From assembly GCF_024972775.1 (NCBI RefSeq), contig NZ_CP092282.1:1302001-1366000 (forward strand): DNA of 64,000 nt, given 5' to 3'. This document shows positions 41,342 through 51,710 of this stretch, one piece after another. The notes beneath the pieces are model-generated. The model worked only from the letters and a program-made list of their open reading frames with translations, did not search any database and had not been told where the DNA came from. A program made the translations under genes and the position numbers. This stretch comes from Dehalobacter sp. DCM (lineage in GTDB: Bacteria; Bacillota; Desulfitobacteriia; Desulfitobacteriales; Syntrophobotulaceae). How positions within the stretch are numbered: position 1 is the stretch's first letter; the number at the start of each line of letters is the position of its first letter.

Positions 41342-43399
41342 ATGATTCAAAGCCTTAAAATGCGTAAACGCATCGTGTTGCTGTTTGCGTTGTGCAGTGT
41401 GTTCATTATCGTCTTGATTATTCGGTTAGGGTTTGTCCAATTACGCGACGGCCCTTTTCTTAAAAACCTGGCAGACGATCAGCATTACAGAGGTGTGCCG
41501 GTTGCAGCCAAGCGAGGTAACATCGAGGACAGTAACGGAAATATTCTGGGGATGAGTGTAAGCTCGCAAACGATCTACGCTATTCCGGCTGAAGTCCGCA
41601 AGTCAGGGCAGCAGGAAGAAATTGCCGCTAAATTGTCCGATATCCTCGATATGAAGAAGGAAACTGTTCTCACGAAAATAACGAAAAGAACCTCTATCGA
41701 ATATGTCAGAAAAAAAGTATCTGCGCAGGATGCCGCTATCATTACGGAAGCAAACTTAGCGGGGATCGGGGTGGTCGAAGACAGTACCCGTTTTTATCCC
41801 AACGGTTCGTTAGCAGCGCATGTTATTGGATTTACGGGTGTAGACAGTCAAGGACTGGAAGGAATCGAATATTCCAGAGATGAGGAATTAACAGGCATAT
41901 CCGGCAGTATTCTTACGGAATACGGTGCAAACGGCATCCAGATCCCTGACGCTCAGCATGAATTTCTGCAACCGGTGCAAGGGAATACGGTTCGGCTGAC
42001 AATCGACAAGAATATTCAAGCCTTTGCTGAAAGAGAGTTAGCTAAGCTCATGGCAGGGCAGGGTGTCAATATGGCAGGCAAGATCCCCAAAAGTGCTTCA
42101 ATCCTCGTGATGGAGCCTTCCAGCGGGAAAGTGCTGGCAATCGCTTCCGCGCCGACCTTTGATCCGAATAATTACCAGGCTTCCAGTATTTCTACCCGCC
42201 GGAACATTGCGATCCAAAACGGTTATGAACCCGGATCGACGTTTAAAATTATCACCCTGGCAGCGTCCATCGAAGAGAAAGTATTTAACCCCAAAGAAAT
42301 GTTTACCGATCCGGGTTATGCCACCGTCCTCGGGAAAAAGATCCGCTGCTGGAAGTCAGGCGGACATGGGACTCAGACGATGGTCGAAGTGGTGGAGAAC
42401 TCCTGCAATCCGGGATTCATTATGCTGGGTCAGCGTCTGGGTATGGATAAGTTCTATCATTATCTGACTGCGTTTGGGTTTGGACAGAAGACTGGGATCG
42501 AAATGTCAGGAGAAGCCAAAGGTATTCTGGCCAATAAAAAGAAAGCTACGGCTTTGGATTTGGCAACGATGTCCATTGGCCAAACCAACAACGTGACTCC
42601 AATCCAGCTGCTTACCGCCGTTTCGGCGGTGGCTAACGGCGGGACCCTTTTGGAGCCGCAGCTTGTTCAAGAAATTACCGGGCCCGACGGCAATGTCATC
42701 ACCCCGTTCACCAAAAAAGTCGTGCGTCGCGTCGTGAGTGAAGATACCGCCAAACAGGCGCGTGAAGTCCTGGAATCCGTTGTCACCAATGGCACGGGTC
42801 GACGGACATTTCTGCCCGGTTACCGTGTCGCCGGGAAAACAGGCACAGCCCAAAAAGTCAGTAACGGCGGATATATTCAGGGCGAATATGTCGCTTCCTT
42901 TGTGGGCTTCGCACCGGCGAATGATCCTAAATTAGCAATTTTAGTGGTTATCGATGGGGTGCCTTTCTACGGTGGTGTTGTCGCCGCGCCGGTATTCGCC
43001 AACGTGATGCTGGACTCTTTGAAATATCTCGGTGTCAAGCCTGATCCCAATGCGCCGCTCACGCCGGGCGAACCGCTTTATGGCGTGGAATTCCCGCCTG
43101 TGAAGGAAGCCGCTGTAGTACCGTCCGTTTTAGGATTGACGCAGTCTGATGCGGAAACCACGTTGAAGAAAGACGGTTTCAAGGTGAAAGTCGAGGGGAC
43201 GGGGACAACGGTGATCGATCAGATTCCGCACGGGGAAGCGTCAGTAGAAAAAGGATCGACGGTATTGCTGTATCTTGGATCTGAAGCAGGTAAGCCAACA
43301 CTGGCGCCATGGCGGGAACTCTATGATCCGGATATCGAAGCCATCGCCGGCTTGGGCCAGCGTATTCCGATTAGTTCAAATTCTGAGTTATCGGAGTGA
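41342..43399 (+). CDS. spoVD: Penicillin-binding protein 2 / SpoVD-like transpeptidase with PASTA domain
   Basis: A 685-aa class B PBP: membrane anchor (~8-28), PBP dimerisation domain, transpeptidase domain with SxxK in PGSTFKI, SCN in VENSCNPG and KTGT in AGKTGTAQK, then one PASTA domain at ~600-655 (VVPSVLGLTQSDAETTL). ATG 41342 with CAGGAGGTAG upstream. The PASTA tail is typical of SpoVD and some PBP2B; a vegetative FtsI function is equally likely as it is the only such gene in the cluster. Confidence 0.93.
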   Translation: MIQSLKMRKRIVLLFALCSVFIIVLIIRLGFVQLRDGPFLKNLADDQHYRGVPVAAKRGNIEDSNGNILGMSVSSQTIYAIPAEVRKSGQQEEIAAKLSDILDMKKETVLTKITKRTSIEYVRKKVSAQDAAIITEANLAGIGVVEDSTRFYPNGSLAAHVIGFTGVDSQGLEGIEYSRDEELTGISGSILTEYGANGIQIPDAQHEFLQPVQGNTVRLTIDKNIQAFAERELAKLMAGQGVNMAGKIPKSASILVMEPSSGKVLAIASAPTFDPNNYQASSISTRRNIAIQNGYEPGSTFKIITLAASIEEKVFNPKEMFTDPGYATVLGKKIRCWKSGGHGTQTMVEVVENSCNPGFIMLGQRLGMDKFYHYLTAFGFGQKTGIEMSGEAKGILANKKKATALDLATMSIGQTNNVTPIQLLTAVSAVANGGTLLEPQLVQEITGPDGNVITPFTKKVVRRVVSEDTAKQAREVLESVVTNGTGRRTFLPGYRVAGKTGTAQKVSNGGYIQGEYVASFVGFAPANDPKLAILVVIDGVPFYGGVVAAPVFANVMLDSLKYLGVKPDPNAPLTPGEPLYGVEFPPVKEAAVVPSVLGLTQSDAETTLKKDGFKVKVEGTGTTVIDQIPHGEASVEKGSTVLLYLGSEAGKPTLAPWRELYDPDIEAIAGLGQRIPISSNSELSE

Positions 43400-43502
43400 C
43401 GGCAGTCTAAAGCCCGAGTGCTTTTGGTTATAATAGAGGGACTTAAGAAATTTAGGAAAAAAGGGATAAGTGTGGTAATATAGCTGAGGGAGAGTGAGAC
43501 GG

Positions 43503-44990
43503 TTGAAGAAGCAGCAAAGAACAATAGCAGAGATCACAGCGGGAATAAACGGTGCGGAAGCCCTTGGCGATACAACGGCAATAATTAGTGGAATTACCCA
43601 TGACTCGCGACGCGTAACCCGGGGAGATCTTTATGTTTGTATTCGTGGTTACAAGTCAGACGGGCATGATTTTGCCGGTGCTGCTGTTCAGGCGGGTGCT
43701 GCAGCACTGGTTGTTGAGGAATATCTGCCACTCGATATCCCACAAATAAAAGTAGCGGATACGCGCCACATGATGGGATATCTCGCTGCAGCAGTCTATG
43801 GCTATCCGGCATGCTGTCTGGAACTAGTCGGGGTGACCGGAACGAATGGTAAGACGACGGTCACACACCTGATTGAACGGATCGTCCAGCAATGCGGCAA
43901 GAAGACCGGCTTGATCGGTACCTTGGGCAGCCGGATCGGCGATAAGGAATATCCGGGAGAGCATACAACACCGGAATCAACAGAAATACAACAGCTCATG
44001 GCGGAAATGGTCTCCCAGAATGTTCAGCTGGCCGTGATGGAAGTATCCTCACATGCCCTGGATCTTGGCCGCGTCAACGGATGTCTGTTTAATGCCGGGA
44101 TATTTACGAATCTGACCCAAGACCACTTGGATTATCATAAAGATATGGAAGAGTATTTAAAGGCGAAGTCCCTTTTATTTTCGGGTATGAATGGCGGTAA
44201 AAAAAATCAGCTGGCCGTACTCAACGCAGATGACACTGCTTGCGGCTTTCTGAAAGAACAGTCGAAGAAAGCAGGCTGTCGTATTGTCACGTATGGCATA
44301 GAACACAATGCCGATTATAAAGCAGGGAATATCCGTCTCTCCGATCGCGGGGTCGAATTTACGATGCATTATCGGCGGAAAGAGGCGGAGTTGTTTTACA
44401 GCACTCCGGGCAAATTCAGCGTTTACAACGTACTGGCGGCAGCAGCCTGGGCCCTGGAATCAGGGTATGATCCGGATAACGTGATCAAAGCTTTAGCCGG
44501 TATCCATGGGGTGCCGGGGCGTTTCGAAAGTATCCGCCAAGGACAGCCTTTTTTGGTTATTGTCGACTACGCCCACACACCGGACGGCTTGGAAAATGTT
44601 CTGCGCACGGCACGGGAAATTACATCAGGTAAACTGATCACCGTCTTTGGCTGCGGCGGAGATCGTGACCGCAAGAAACGACCGCTTATGGGTGAAGCAG
44701 CCAGCCGCTACAGTGATCATCTTGTTGTTACTTCGGATAATCCGAGGACGGAGGATCCAGCGAAAGTGATAGAAGATATCTTGCCGGGAATAAGCGGTGT
44801 GGATTATATTGTGATTCAGGACCGTCGAAGCGCAATCGGTGAAGCCAGTGCGATGGCTGAGCCGGGTGATACCGTTCTGATTGCAGGTAAAGGACATGAG
44901 GATTATCAGATCATCGGAACGGAAAAGATCCATTTTGATGACCGTGAAGAGGTTGAAGCAGCATTAAGGAGATTGGGATATGTGGACTAG
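43503..44990 (+). CDS. murE: UDP-MurNAc-L-Ala-D-Glu:meso-DAP ligase
   Basis: A 495-aa Mur ligase: P-loop GVTGTNGKTTV, Mur ligase middle domain and the C-terminal DNPR motif (TSDNPRTEDP), which specifies diaminopimelate over lysine. TTG 43503 is preferred, with GAGGGAG ten bases upstream; the GTG at 43494 touches that site. The end overlaps murF by 11 bp. Confidence 0.95.
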   Translation: MKKQQRTIAEITAGINGAEALGDTTAIISGITHDSRRVTRGDLYVCIRGYKSDGHDFAGAAVQAGAAALVVEEYLPLDIPQIKVADTRHMMGYLAAAVYGYPACCLELVGVTGTNGKTTVTHLIERIVQQCGKKTGLIGTLGSRIGDKEYPGEHTTPESTEIQQLMAEMVSQNVQLAVMEVSSHALDLGRVNGCLFNAGIFTNLTQDHLDYHKDMEEYLKAKSLLFSGMNGGKKNQLAVLNADDTACGFLKEQSKKAGCRIVTYGIEHNADYKAGNIRLSDRGVEFTMHYRRKEAELFYSTPGKFSVYNVLAAAAWALESGYDPDNVIKALAGIHGVPGRFESIRQGQPFLVIVDYAHTPDGLENVLRTAREITSGKLITVFGCGGDRDRKKRPLMGEAASRYSDHLVVTSDNPRTEDPAKVIEDILPGISGVDYIVIQDRRSAIGEASAMAEPGDTVLIAGKGHEDYQIIGTEKIHFDDREEVEAALRRLGYVD

Positions 44991-46416
44991 TATGACGATT
45001 TCCCGGATTGTCGAAGGAGAACTTCACGGTTCGGAGACGGCAACCTTCAGGGGATGCGTGATCGATAGCAGAAAAGCGCAGAATGGAGAAATATTTATCG
45101 CCATTCAGGGCGAGAATACCGACGGCCATCGGTTTATCAGCAGAGCTTTTGAAGCAGGAGCTGCAATCGCGCTTGCCCAGACGGACAGACTGGAGGCTGT
45201 CGGCTTTCCAGACGTACCTCCGGACAAAGCCCTGATCGTCGTTCCGGATTCACTTCAGGCATTGCAGGAGTTGGCTAAAGCCTGGCGGCAGGAAATCGGT
45301 TCCTTCGTTGTCGGAATCACCGGCAGCTGCGGTAAAACAACGACAAAAGACATGGCAGCCGCGGTACTTGCGAAAAAATTCAGAGTCCACAAGAATTTGG
45401 AAAACCAGAATAACGAGATCGGTATGCCGATGACGATATTAAACGCACCGGAAGATACGGAAATAATGGTCCTGGAGATGGGGATGCGTCAGTTAGGGCA
45501 AATTGAAGCGCTTTGTGAGATTTGCTGCCCGTCAATCGGTGTGATCACCAATATTGGAACAACGCATTTGGAGTTTTTAGGCTCTCAAGAAAATATTGCC
45601 CAAGCAAAATGGGAATTGATCAACAGTCTGCCCACAGAGGGTATTGCGGTGCTCAATGCCGATGATCAATTCAGCATGATCCAAGCCACTGGGGCTTCAG
45701 TTAGGAAAGTTCTCTATGGAATCAACGAACACTATGCCCATGCTGATATACTCGGAACCCATATTTGCAGCATGGGGCCGCTTTCGACCCGATTTGAGGC
45801 GATAGCCGGTTCGGAAAGAACAGAGGTAACATTGCCTCTGCCAGGTGAACATCACGTCCTGGATGCACTGGCTGCACTAGCAGTGGGTATCCTCAAGGGC
45901 ATATCCCTTGAGGAAGGGGCTAAAGCCCTGGCTGACTTCACCTTATCCAAGATGAGACTGGAAATCTTACATGGAGTTCATCGCAGTACGATTCTGAACG
46001 ATGTTTATAACGCCAACCCGGATTCCATGAAAGCATCTCTCAAAGTACTTGCCGAACGCGGTGGAGCTAGAACAGTCGCCATCCTTGGTGAAATGTATGA
46101 ACTGGGGGATGAATCCGTAGCCGGCCACCGCTCGGCTGGCCGTGCAGCAGCCGAACTGGGAATCAATGCGCTGGTCACAGCAGGGAAAATGGCGGAAGAT
46201 ATCGCTCAAGGGGCAGTCGATGCCGGCTTCCCCAAAACGGCCATCCGTGTCTGCTGTGATTGCCGTGAAGCAGCGGAATGCGCTAAAGAGATACTGGCTG
46301 ATATGGGGGATGGCGCGTGGGTCCTGGTGAAAGGATCACGCGGCATGCACATGGAGAAGGTAAGCGAGGCGCTAACAATGAGCGCAATCCAAGAGCCGTT
46401 TGATACGCGTCAGTAA
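44980..46416 (+). CDS. murF: UDP-MurNAc-tripeptide:D-Ala-D-Ala ligase
   Basis: A 478-aa Mur ligase: [14 protein letters not shown]-loop (Cys in place of the more usual Asn), [23 protein letters not shown], and the C-terminal domain with [11 protein letters not shown]. It overlaps murE, with AAGGAG inside murE as ribosome site. Adds D-Ala-D-Ala in the cytoplasm. Confidence 0.95.
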   Translation: MWTSMTISRIVEGELHGSETATFRGCVIDSRKAQNGEIFIAIQGENTDGHRFISRAFEAGAAIALAQTDRLEAVGFPDVPPDKALIVVPDSLQALQELAKAWRQEIGSFVVGITGSCGKTTTKDMAAAVLAKKFRVHKNLENQNNEIGMPMTILNAPEDTEIMVLEMGMRQLGQIEALCEICCPSIGVITNIGTTHLEFLGSQENIAQAKWELINSLPTEGIAVLNADDQFSMIQATGASVRKVLYGINEHYAHADILGTHICSMGPLSTRFEAIAGSERTEVTLPLPGEHHVLDALAALAVGILKGISLEEGAKALADFTLSKMRLEILHGVHRSTILNDVYNANPDSMKASLKVLAERGGARTVAILGEMYELGDESVAGHRSAGRAAAELGINALVTAGKMAEDIAQGAVDAGFPKTAIRVCCDCREAAECAKEILADMGDGAWVLVKGSRGMHMEKVSEALTMSAIQEPFDTRQ

Positions 46417-46448
46417 AATTATTATATTTAGGAAAGGATCATCGGAAA

Positions 46449-47456
46449 GTGACTGAAAAAATCTATCTGGCAGCGGGCATCGCCCTGCTGGTTAGCCTTA
46501 TCGCCGGACCTTTTCTTATTCCGGTCCTGCGTACGTTAAAATTTGGACAGAGTATTCGGGAAGATGGGCCGAAGCGGCACTTGGCGAAAGCCGGGACACC
46601 GACAATTGGCGGACTTATATTTCTTATTGGAATTGCAGCAGGCGTTCTGATCATAGCGGAAAAGCCCTACTCACCGGGGCTCTTAACCATGCTCGGCATG
46701 TTGCTTGGATTTGGACTGATTGGTTTTCTTGATGATTTCTTAAAAGTTTTACGCAGACAGAACCTGGGGTTACGGGCATGGCAAAAGCTTGTTGGACAGA
46801 TTTTCCTTGCTGTGATATTAGTCGGGATCGCAACGCTCCTTCTGAACAGAGGGACAGCCTTAGGTATCCCGTTTACGACATATACCTTGGATCTTGGCAT
46901 ATTCTATTATCCTGTCATAGTCATTGTCATCGTTTATTTTACGAATACAGTCAATCTGACCGATGGGCTGGATGGTTTGGCCGCAGGCTGCACGGTATTT
47001 TCTGCGGTCGGTTATGTGGTTATTGCCTATCTTGCCGCCCGAACCGGATTCTTAGGAGATATCCTGGTATCCTCCAGTGATCTGGCTGTTTTTGCAGCGG
47101 CTATTGTTGGCGGATGTGTTGGTTTCCTGCGTTTCAATATGCACCCGGCGCGTGTGTTTATGGGAGACTGCGGCTCACTGGCTTTGGGCGGCGGACTGTC
47201 CGCTTTGGCGGTGCTCAGCAAAAGTGAGTTCGTCCTTCTGATCATCGGTGCGGTCTATGTCGTGGAAGGACTGTCGGTTATGCTCCAGGTTGTCTCATTC
47301 AAAACCAGAGGGAAACGCATCTTTAGAATGGCTCCGCTTCACCATCATTTCGAGCTGGGCGGGTGGAGCGAAAAGAAGGTCGTCAGATTCTTTTGGACAG
47401 CCGCAGCACTGTGTATGGTCATTGGCATCGGCTCATTTTGGATGATGATCACCTGA
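46449..47456 (+). CDS. mraY: Phospho-MurNAc-pentapeptide transferase
   Basis: A 335-aa polytopic enzyme making lipid I: ten hydrophobic helices, [26 protein letters not shown] and [11 protein letters not shown], carrying the catalytic Asp residues. GTG start with GGAAAGGATC upstream. It lies between murF and murD as usual. Confidence 0.97.
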   Translation: MTEKIYLAAGIALLVSLIAGPFLIPVLRTLKFGQSIREDGPKRHLAKAGTPTIGGLIFLIGIAAGVLIIAEKPYSPGLLTMLGMLLGFGLIGFLDDFLKVLRRQNLGLRAWQKLVGQIFLAVILVGIATLLLNRGTALGIPFTTYTLDLGIFYYPVIVIVIVYFTNTVNLTDGLDGLAAGCTVFSAVGYVVIAYLAARTGFLGDILVSSSDLAVFAAAIVGGCVGFLRFNMHPARVFMGDCGSLALGGGLSALAVLSKSEFVLLIIGAVYVVEGLSVMLQVVSFKTRGKRIFRMAPLHHHFELGGWSEKKVVRFFWTAAALCMVIGIGSFWMMIT

Positions 47457-47496
47457 GGTACTAGTAGGTACTAACCGTTGTGGAGGATTGAACAGT

Positions 47497-48861
47497 ATGG
47501 AATTACACGGAAAACGCGTGCTTGTGGTCGGCGGCGGCAGAAGCGGATTGGCGGCAGCTCAAAAGCTGATGCAAAAAAATGCTGATGTCTATCTGACGGA
47601 TATGCAGCCTTTGTCTAAATTAACGGGGGTTGAAGGATTAGGACTGGATAAGCAAAAGCTCATCTTGGAACAAGAGCCTGATTTGGATGTGATTCAACCT
47701 GATCTGCTGGTTCTATCGCCGGGAGTATCCCCATTGCTCCCATTCATCCGGCGGGCATCGACAATGAAAATCCCGATATGGAGCGAAGTTGAATTGGCCT
47801 TAAGGGATTCTCAGGCAACGATTATCGGTATTACAGGCAGTAACGGTAAAACGACAACAACGACACTCATCGGTGAGCTGGCCAGAAAGACAGGGCGACG
47901 GACGGTTGTCGCCGGCAATATCGGATTGGCTTTATGCGGGCAAGTGGAACATTTGGATCAGCATAGTATTATTGTCGCCGAATTATCCAGCTTTCAGCTG
48001 GAGTTGATCGATAAGATCCGGGTCAATATTGCCGTATTCTTGAATCTGACACCGGATCACCTGGACCGGCATGGTACGATTGAAGGCTATGCTGCGGCAA
48101 AAGCCCGGATCCTGGAAAACCAAACGGAAAATGACCTTGCTGTCTTAAACTGGGATGACCCTATTGTCAGAGAGTATGCGAAACAAGCTAATGGCCGCAT
48201 AACCTTTATCAGTCTCAAAGAAGATCTGGCCGAAGGGATATGTTTACAAGGCAAGGATATTCTCTGGAAAAAAAACGGGATTGCCGTCAAGGTCATGGAT
48301 ACGCGTGAGCTGCTATTACGCGGTAACCACAACATTGAAAATGTGATGGCTGCCATCGGTGCCGCTCTTGAACTGGGTCTTTCGTTACCGGATATTAACC
48401 ATGTCCTACGCCGTTTTCAGCCAGTGGCCCATCGGCAGGAAATTGTCGGCACATTCAATGGCATCCTTTATATTAATGATTCCAAAGGTACAAATCCGGA
48501 TTCTTCGATAAAAGCACTGCAATCGTATGAGGAACCCGTCGTTTTGATAGCCGGGGGGAAAAATAAAGGGCTGGATATGACCGAATTCCTGGAAGAAGCC
48601 AAGAAAAGGATCAAAAGCCTTGTTCTGGTCGGTATGGCCGCACCGGAAATGGCTGAGATCGCCCGCCGCTTGGGAATCGAGAGAATCCTGATCAGCACAG
48701 GCTTTGAGGATGCTGTAGATAAGGCTATTAAGGAAGCCGTACCCGGCGATGTGGTCTTACTGTCACCGGCGTGTACCAGTTGGGACATGTTTAAAAACTT
48801 TGAAGAAAGAGGAGAACTGTTCAAACGCTTAGTGACCGACCATTATTCCGTTTATAACTGA
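47497..48861 (+). CDS. murD: UDP-MurNAc-L-alanine:D-glutamate ligase
   Basis: A 454-aa Mur ligase with the N-terminal Rossmann domain (LVVGGGRSGLAAA), P-loop GITGSNGKTTTTT and C-terminal NDSKGTNPDSS. ATG 47497 with GTGGAGG ten bases upstream. A mobile repeat follows and separates it from the ftsW gene. Confidence 0.96.
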   Translation: MELHGKRVLVVGGGRSGLAAAQKLMQKNADVYLTDMQPLSKLTGVEGLGLDKQKLILEQEPDLDVIQPDLLVLSPGVSPLLPFIRRASTMKIPIWSEVELALRDSQATIIGITGSNGKTTTTTLIGELARKTGRRTVVAGNIGLALCGQVEHLDQHSIIVAELSSFQLELIDKIRVNIAVFLNLTPDHLDRHGTIEGYAAAKARILENQTENDLAVLNWDDPIVREYAKQANGRITFISLKEDLAEGICLQGKDILWKKNGIAVKVMDTRELLLRGNHNIENVMAAIGAALELGLSLPDINHVLRRFQPVAHRQEIVGTFNGILYINDSKGTNPDSSIKALQSYEEPVVLIAGGKNKGLDMTEFLEEAKKRIKSLVLVGMAAPEMAEIARRLGIERILISTGFEDAVDKAIKEAVPGDVVLLSPACTSWDMFKNFEERGELFKRLVTDHYSVYN

Positions 48862-48883
48862 TTGATCGACAGAACGCATTCAA

Positions 48884-49094
48884 TACTACTAAGTCTTACT
48901 AAATCTTCCTTGAATTCCTTATACTCATCAAATCAGGTCTGCGTGCCACAGTTCCGGCGACAAGCGGAGCACGGATGACAAAACATGCAAATTCAGGAAG
49001 GCGCTATCTGCCGAAAGCGGAATGTGGCATGCAGACCAACCCCAGATTGTGACGTATCTCATTAAGGATATTTAGAAATTTCTGTACTACTAAA
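48884..49094 (+). repeat. MITE-like repeat unit, copy D, inside the cell wall cluster
   Basis: About 210 bp with modified ends (TACTACTAAG... and ...CTGTACTACTA) and the conserved right-arm motifs CAGACCAACCCCAG and TATTTAGAAA. The core at 48936-49037 keeps the outer stem (GGTCTGC-G-TGCCACA with its complement), GCGACAAGCGGAGCACGGAT and GCCGAAAGCGG, but the second hairpin is replaced by an unrelated AT-rich stretch. Transcription from murD into ftsW would include it. Confidence 0.75.
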
Positions 49095-49154
49095 AGATGC
49101 GAGAATCACATAGTTATATTCTGAACCCCGATTGATTATGGAGGAGGGAGCTAT

Positions 49155-50270
49155 GTGATCCGAAAAATTCTGAAAGTTGATCCTGTCTTATTGGGAGTCA
49201 TTCTTATACTGCTCTTGATCGGGATCGTCATGACGTATAGTTCAAGTGCGGTTAAAGGGTATCTGTATTATGAGGATCCGTATCATTATTTTAAAGCGGA
49301 ATTGATGTGGGTCGCTTTGGGGCTAGCCGCGATGGCTTTTGCTCTGGCCATCGATATGCAGCTCCTCTATACATGGGCAAAACCGATCCTTATAGCCGCT
49401 TTGATTTTACTCATTTTGGTTAAAATACCTGGAATTGGCCGTACCGTTAACGGCGCAACGCGTTGGATCGGGGTGGGCCCGATGTCCATTCAGCCATCGG
49501 AGGTTATTAAGCTGGCCATGGTTTTGACAATGTCCCGATTTCTCTCATTGAATCCGAACAGGATCCTGTCTTTTCGTCAAGGAATTATCCCTTCATTGGG
49601 ACTGCTGGGCGTTGTCTGTGCTTTGATTATGCTGCAGCCAGATTTAGGAACAACGTTAGTGATCGCGGCTACCGTCTTCTTTATGCTTCTGGCTGTAGGC
49701 GCGAGACTTGGACATATGGCCGGGCTTGGGCTGGCTGGGATCGCGATGGTTGCAGCGGCGATTGCCGCGGCGCCCTATCGCATGCGGCGTATCTTCGCTT
49801 TTCTTGATCCGTGGGCAGACCCGTCGGGAAAAGGATATCAGACCATCCAAGCACTTTTAGCATTGGGACCGGGAGGATTATTCGGACTGGGCTTAGGCCA
49901 AAGCAGACAAAAATTTCTCTATCTGCCGGAGAATCACACGGATTTTATTTTTGCGATGATTGGCGAAGAGCTTGGCTTTATCGGGGCATCCTTGGTCGTC
50001 CTGCTGTTCTTTCTGTTCATCTGGCGAGGGTTTCGAACGGCAATGCTGGCGCCGAATGCCTTCATGGGACTCATGGCTGTGGGGCTGACCTCTTTGATCG
50101 GAATCCAGGCAATGATTAACATGGGTGTCGTGTCCGGAGTTCTTCCCGTAACCGGAATCACCTTGCCTTTTATCAGCTACGGCGGGACATCCTTGTTGTT
50201 TACAATGATAGGTACGGGTCTTTTGTTAAATATATCAGCGGTGTCAAATCGATCGGAGGAGGTTTTTTAA
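49155..50270 (+). CDS. ftsW: FtsW/SpoVE-type lipid II polymerase
   Basis: A 371-aa SEDS protein with about ten hydrophobic helices: TYSSSAVKGY, GARLGHMAGL, GKGYQTIQALLALGPGGLFGLGLGQSRQKFLYLPENHTDFIFAMIGEE-type signature and FISYGGTSL near the C-terminus. GTG start with GGAGGAGGGAG upstream. Pairs with the class B PBP encoded upstream. It ends at the base before the murG start. A SpoVE identity cannot be excluded in a spore former. Confidence 0.94.
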   Translation: MIRKILKVDPVLLGVILILLLIGIVMTYSSSAVKGYLYYEDPYHYFKAELMWVALGLAAMAFALAIDMQLLYTWAKPILIAALILLILVKIPGIGRTVNGATRWIGVGPMSIQPSEVIKLAMVLTMSRFLSLNPNRILSFRQGIIPSLGLLGVVCALIMLQPDLGTTLVIAATVFFMLLAVGARLGHMAGLGLAGIAMVAAAIAAAPYRMRRIFAFLDPWADPSGKGYQTIQALLALGPGGLFGLGLGQSRQKFLYLPENHTDFIFAMIGEELGFIGASLVVLLFFLFIWRGFRTAMLAPNAFMGLMAVGLTSLIGIQAMINMGVVSGVLPVTGITLPFISYGGTSLLFTMIGTGLLLNISAVSNRSEEVF

Positions 50271-51380
50271 TTGCGGGTCATCGTGACTGGTGGTGGAACG
50301 GGTGGACATATTTATCCGGCCATGGCAATTGCTAAAGGCCTTTTGGACAAGGTCAATAATATGCAGGTTCTGTATATTGGGACCCGAAACGGAATGGAAG
50401 CAAAAATTGTTCCCGAAAACGGACTCGACTTCAGAGGGATATCCGGTCGAGGCTTGCCCCGAAAAGTAAGCATAGAAACCTTTAAGGCCGCAGGAACAAC
50501 GCTGCGCGCTTTTGGAGAGACTAAGAATATCATGAAACAATTTAAACCCGATCTTGTTGTGGGGACTGGCGGTTACGTCTCAGGTCCAGTTGTCTTTACG
50601 GCGGCTTTTTTTGGTGTTCCAACCCTTTTGCATGAACAAAATGCCCTTCCGGGCATCACCAATAAACTACTTTCAAAAATGGTCAAGCGGGTGTTAGTGA
50701 CATTCCCGGAGAGCGAAAAATACTTTGGGGTGAAAGAAAAATTGACCGTTGTCGGACTGCCGGTGCGGGAAGAAATCGGCACAATCACCCGCAAAGAAGG
50801 AGCACACGCCTTCGGTCTTGATTCCGCCAAACGAACGATCCTTGTGACCGGAGGAAGCAGGGGTGCGTTAAGCTTGAATAATGCCATGCTCGATATTTTG
50901 CCTGTTCTGGCCGAGCATCCCGAGATACAGCTTATTTGGGCGACAGGAGCAGGTAATTATGAGTCTGTTGTCACCGTGATGGAAGATAGAGGACTGAACC
51001 GGCAGACCGAATCCTGGCGGATTATGCCCTATATTAACACGATACCGCACGCACTGGCCGGTGCGGATCTTTGTGTTTGCCGGTCGGGAGCATCGACGCT
51101 GGCCGAACTGTCGGCAGCCGGGAGAGCAAGTATTTTAATTCCCTATCCCTATGCAGCGGAAAACCACCAGGAATATAATGCCAGAGCATTTGAAAATCAT
51201 CAGGCATCTTATGTAATTCTGGATAAAGAATTAAGCGGCCCTGTCTTATGGAATACGATCCAAAATATTATTTTTGACCCCATCAAGACAGAAAGCATGG
51301 AGGCCAGAGCGAAGGAAATATTCAAACCGGGGGCACTTGACAGGATTGTTACGTTGTGTTTAGAAACAGCTTGGCGATAA
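50271..51380 (+). CDS. murG: Lipid II synthase MurG
   Basis: A 369-aa peripheral membrane GT-B glycosyltransferase adding GlcNAc to lipid I: GGGTGGHIYPAMAIA N-terminal glycine loop, LLHEQNALPGITNKLLS, VTGGSRGALSLN and CRSGASTLAELSAAG with YPYAAENHQEYNA. TTG start; GGAGGAGG lies inside the end of ftsW, so the two genes are translationally coupled. Confidence 0.96.
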   Translation: MRVIVTGGGTGGHIYPAMAIAKGLLDKVNNMQVLYIGTRNGMEAKIVPENGLDFRGISGRGLPRKVSIETFKAAGTTLRAFGETKNIMKQFKPDLVVGTGGYVSGPVVFTAAFFGVPTLLHEQNALPGITNKLLSKMVKRVLVTFPESEKYFGVKEKLTVVGLPVREEIGTITRKEGAHAFGLDSAKRTILVTGGSRGALSLNNAMLDILPVLAEHPEIQLIWATGAGNYESVVTVMEDRGLNRQTESWRIMPYINTIPHALAGADLCVCRSGASTLAELSAAGRASILIPYPYAAENHQEYNARAFENHQASYVILDKELSGPVLWNTIQNIIFDPIKTESMEARAKEIFKPGALDRIVTLCLETAWR

Positions 51381-51434
51381 TCCTTCACATCATCCCCCTT
51401 ACCGGCATAAGATAATGCGAAGGAGGGAGGGATC

Positions 51435-51666
51435 ATGGCTGGGGATAAGGGTCGATAAGACATAAATTTCTAAACCATGTTACCGTGGGTGTGACATGAC
51501 ACCTGAACGACCCGGAGGAACATAATGGATTTTTCCACTTTAATTTTATTGTGAACAAGGGGGATGCATCTTTCCGGGATATCCTGCGTTTGATTCTGGT
51601 ATTCAGGAGGATGTATTCGAGAAATTCGGTATCTGTCTGGAGACGGAGGTCCGGATTATTCGGTAA
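51435..51666 (+). pseudogene. murB: Remnant of murB (UDP-N-acetylenolpyruvoylglucosamine reductase)
   Basis: The 330-bp space between murG and murA holds a strong AAGGAGGGAGGG with ATG 51435 (open for seven codons only). One frame reads LNHVTVGV, then after a stop NFIVNKGDASFRDILRLI (51542-51595), the MurB C-terminal signature. A shift to another frame gives QEDVFEKFGICLETEVRII (51604-51663) and a TAA at 51664. These fit the first and last parts of MurB with the FAD-binding middle deleted and at least one frameshift. A functional murB must lie elsewhere. Confidence 0.72.
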
Positions 51667-51710
51667 AAAAATCAACAGAGTATAGATGGTGTTAAAAAGG
51701 GGGAGGAGAC

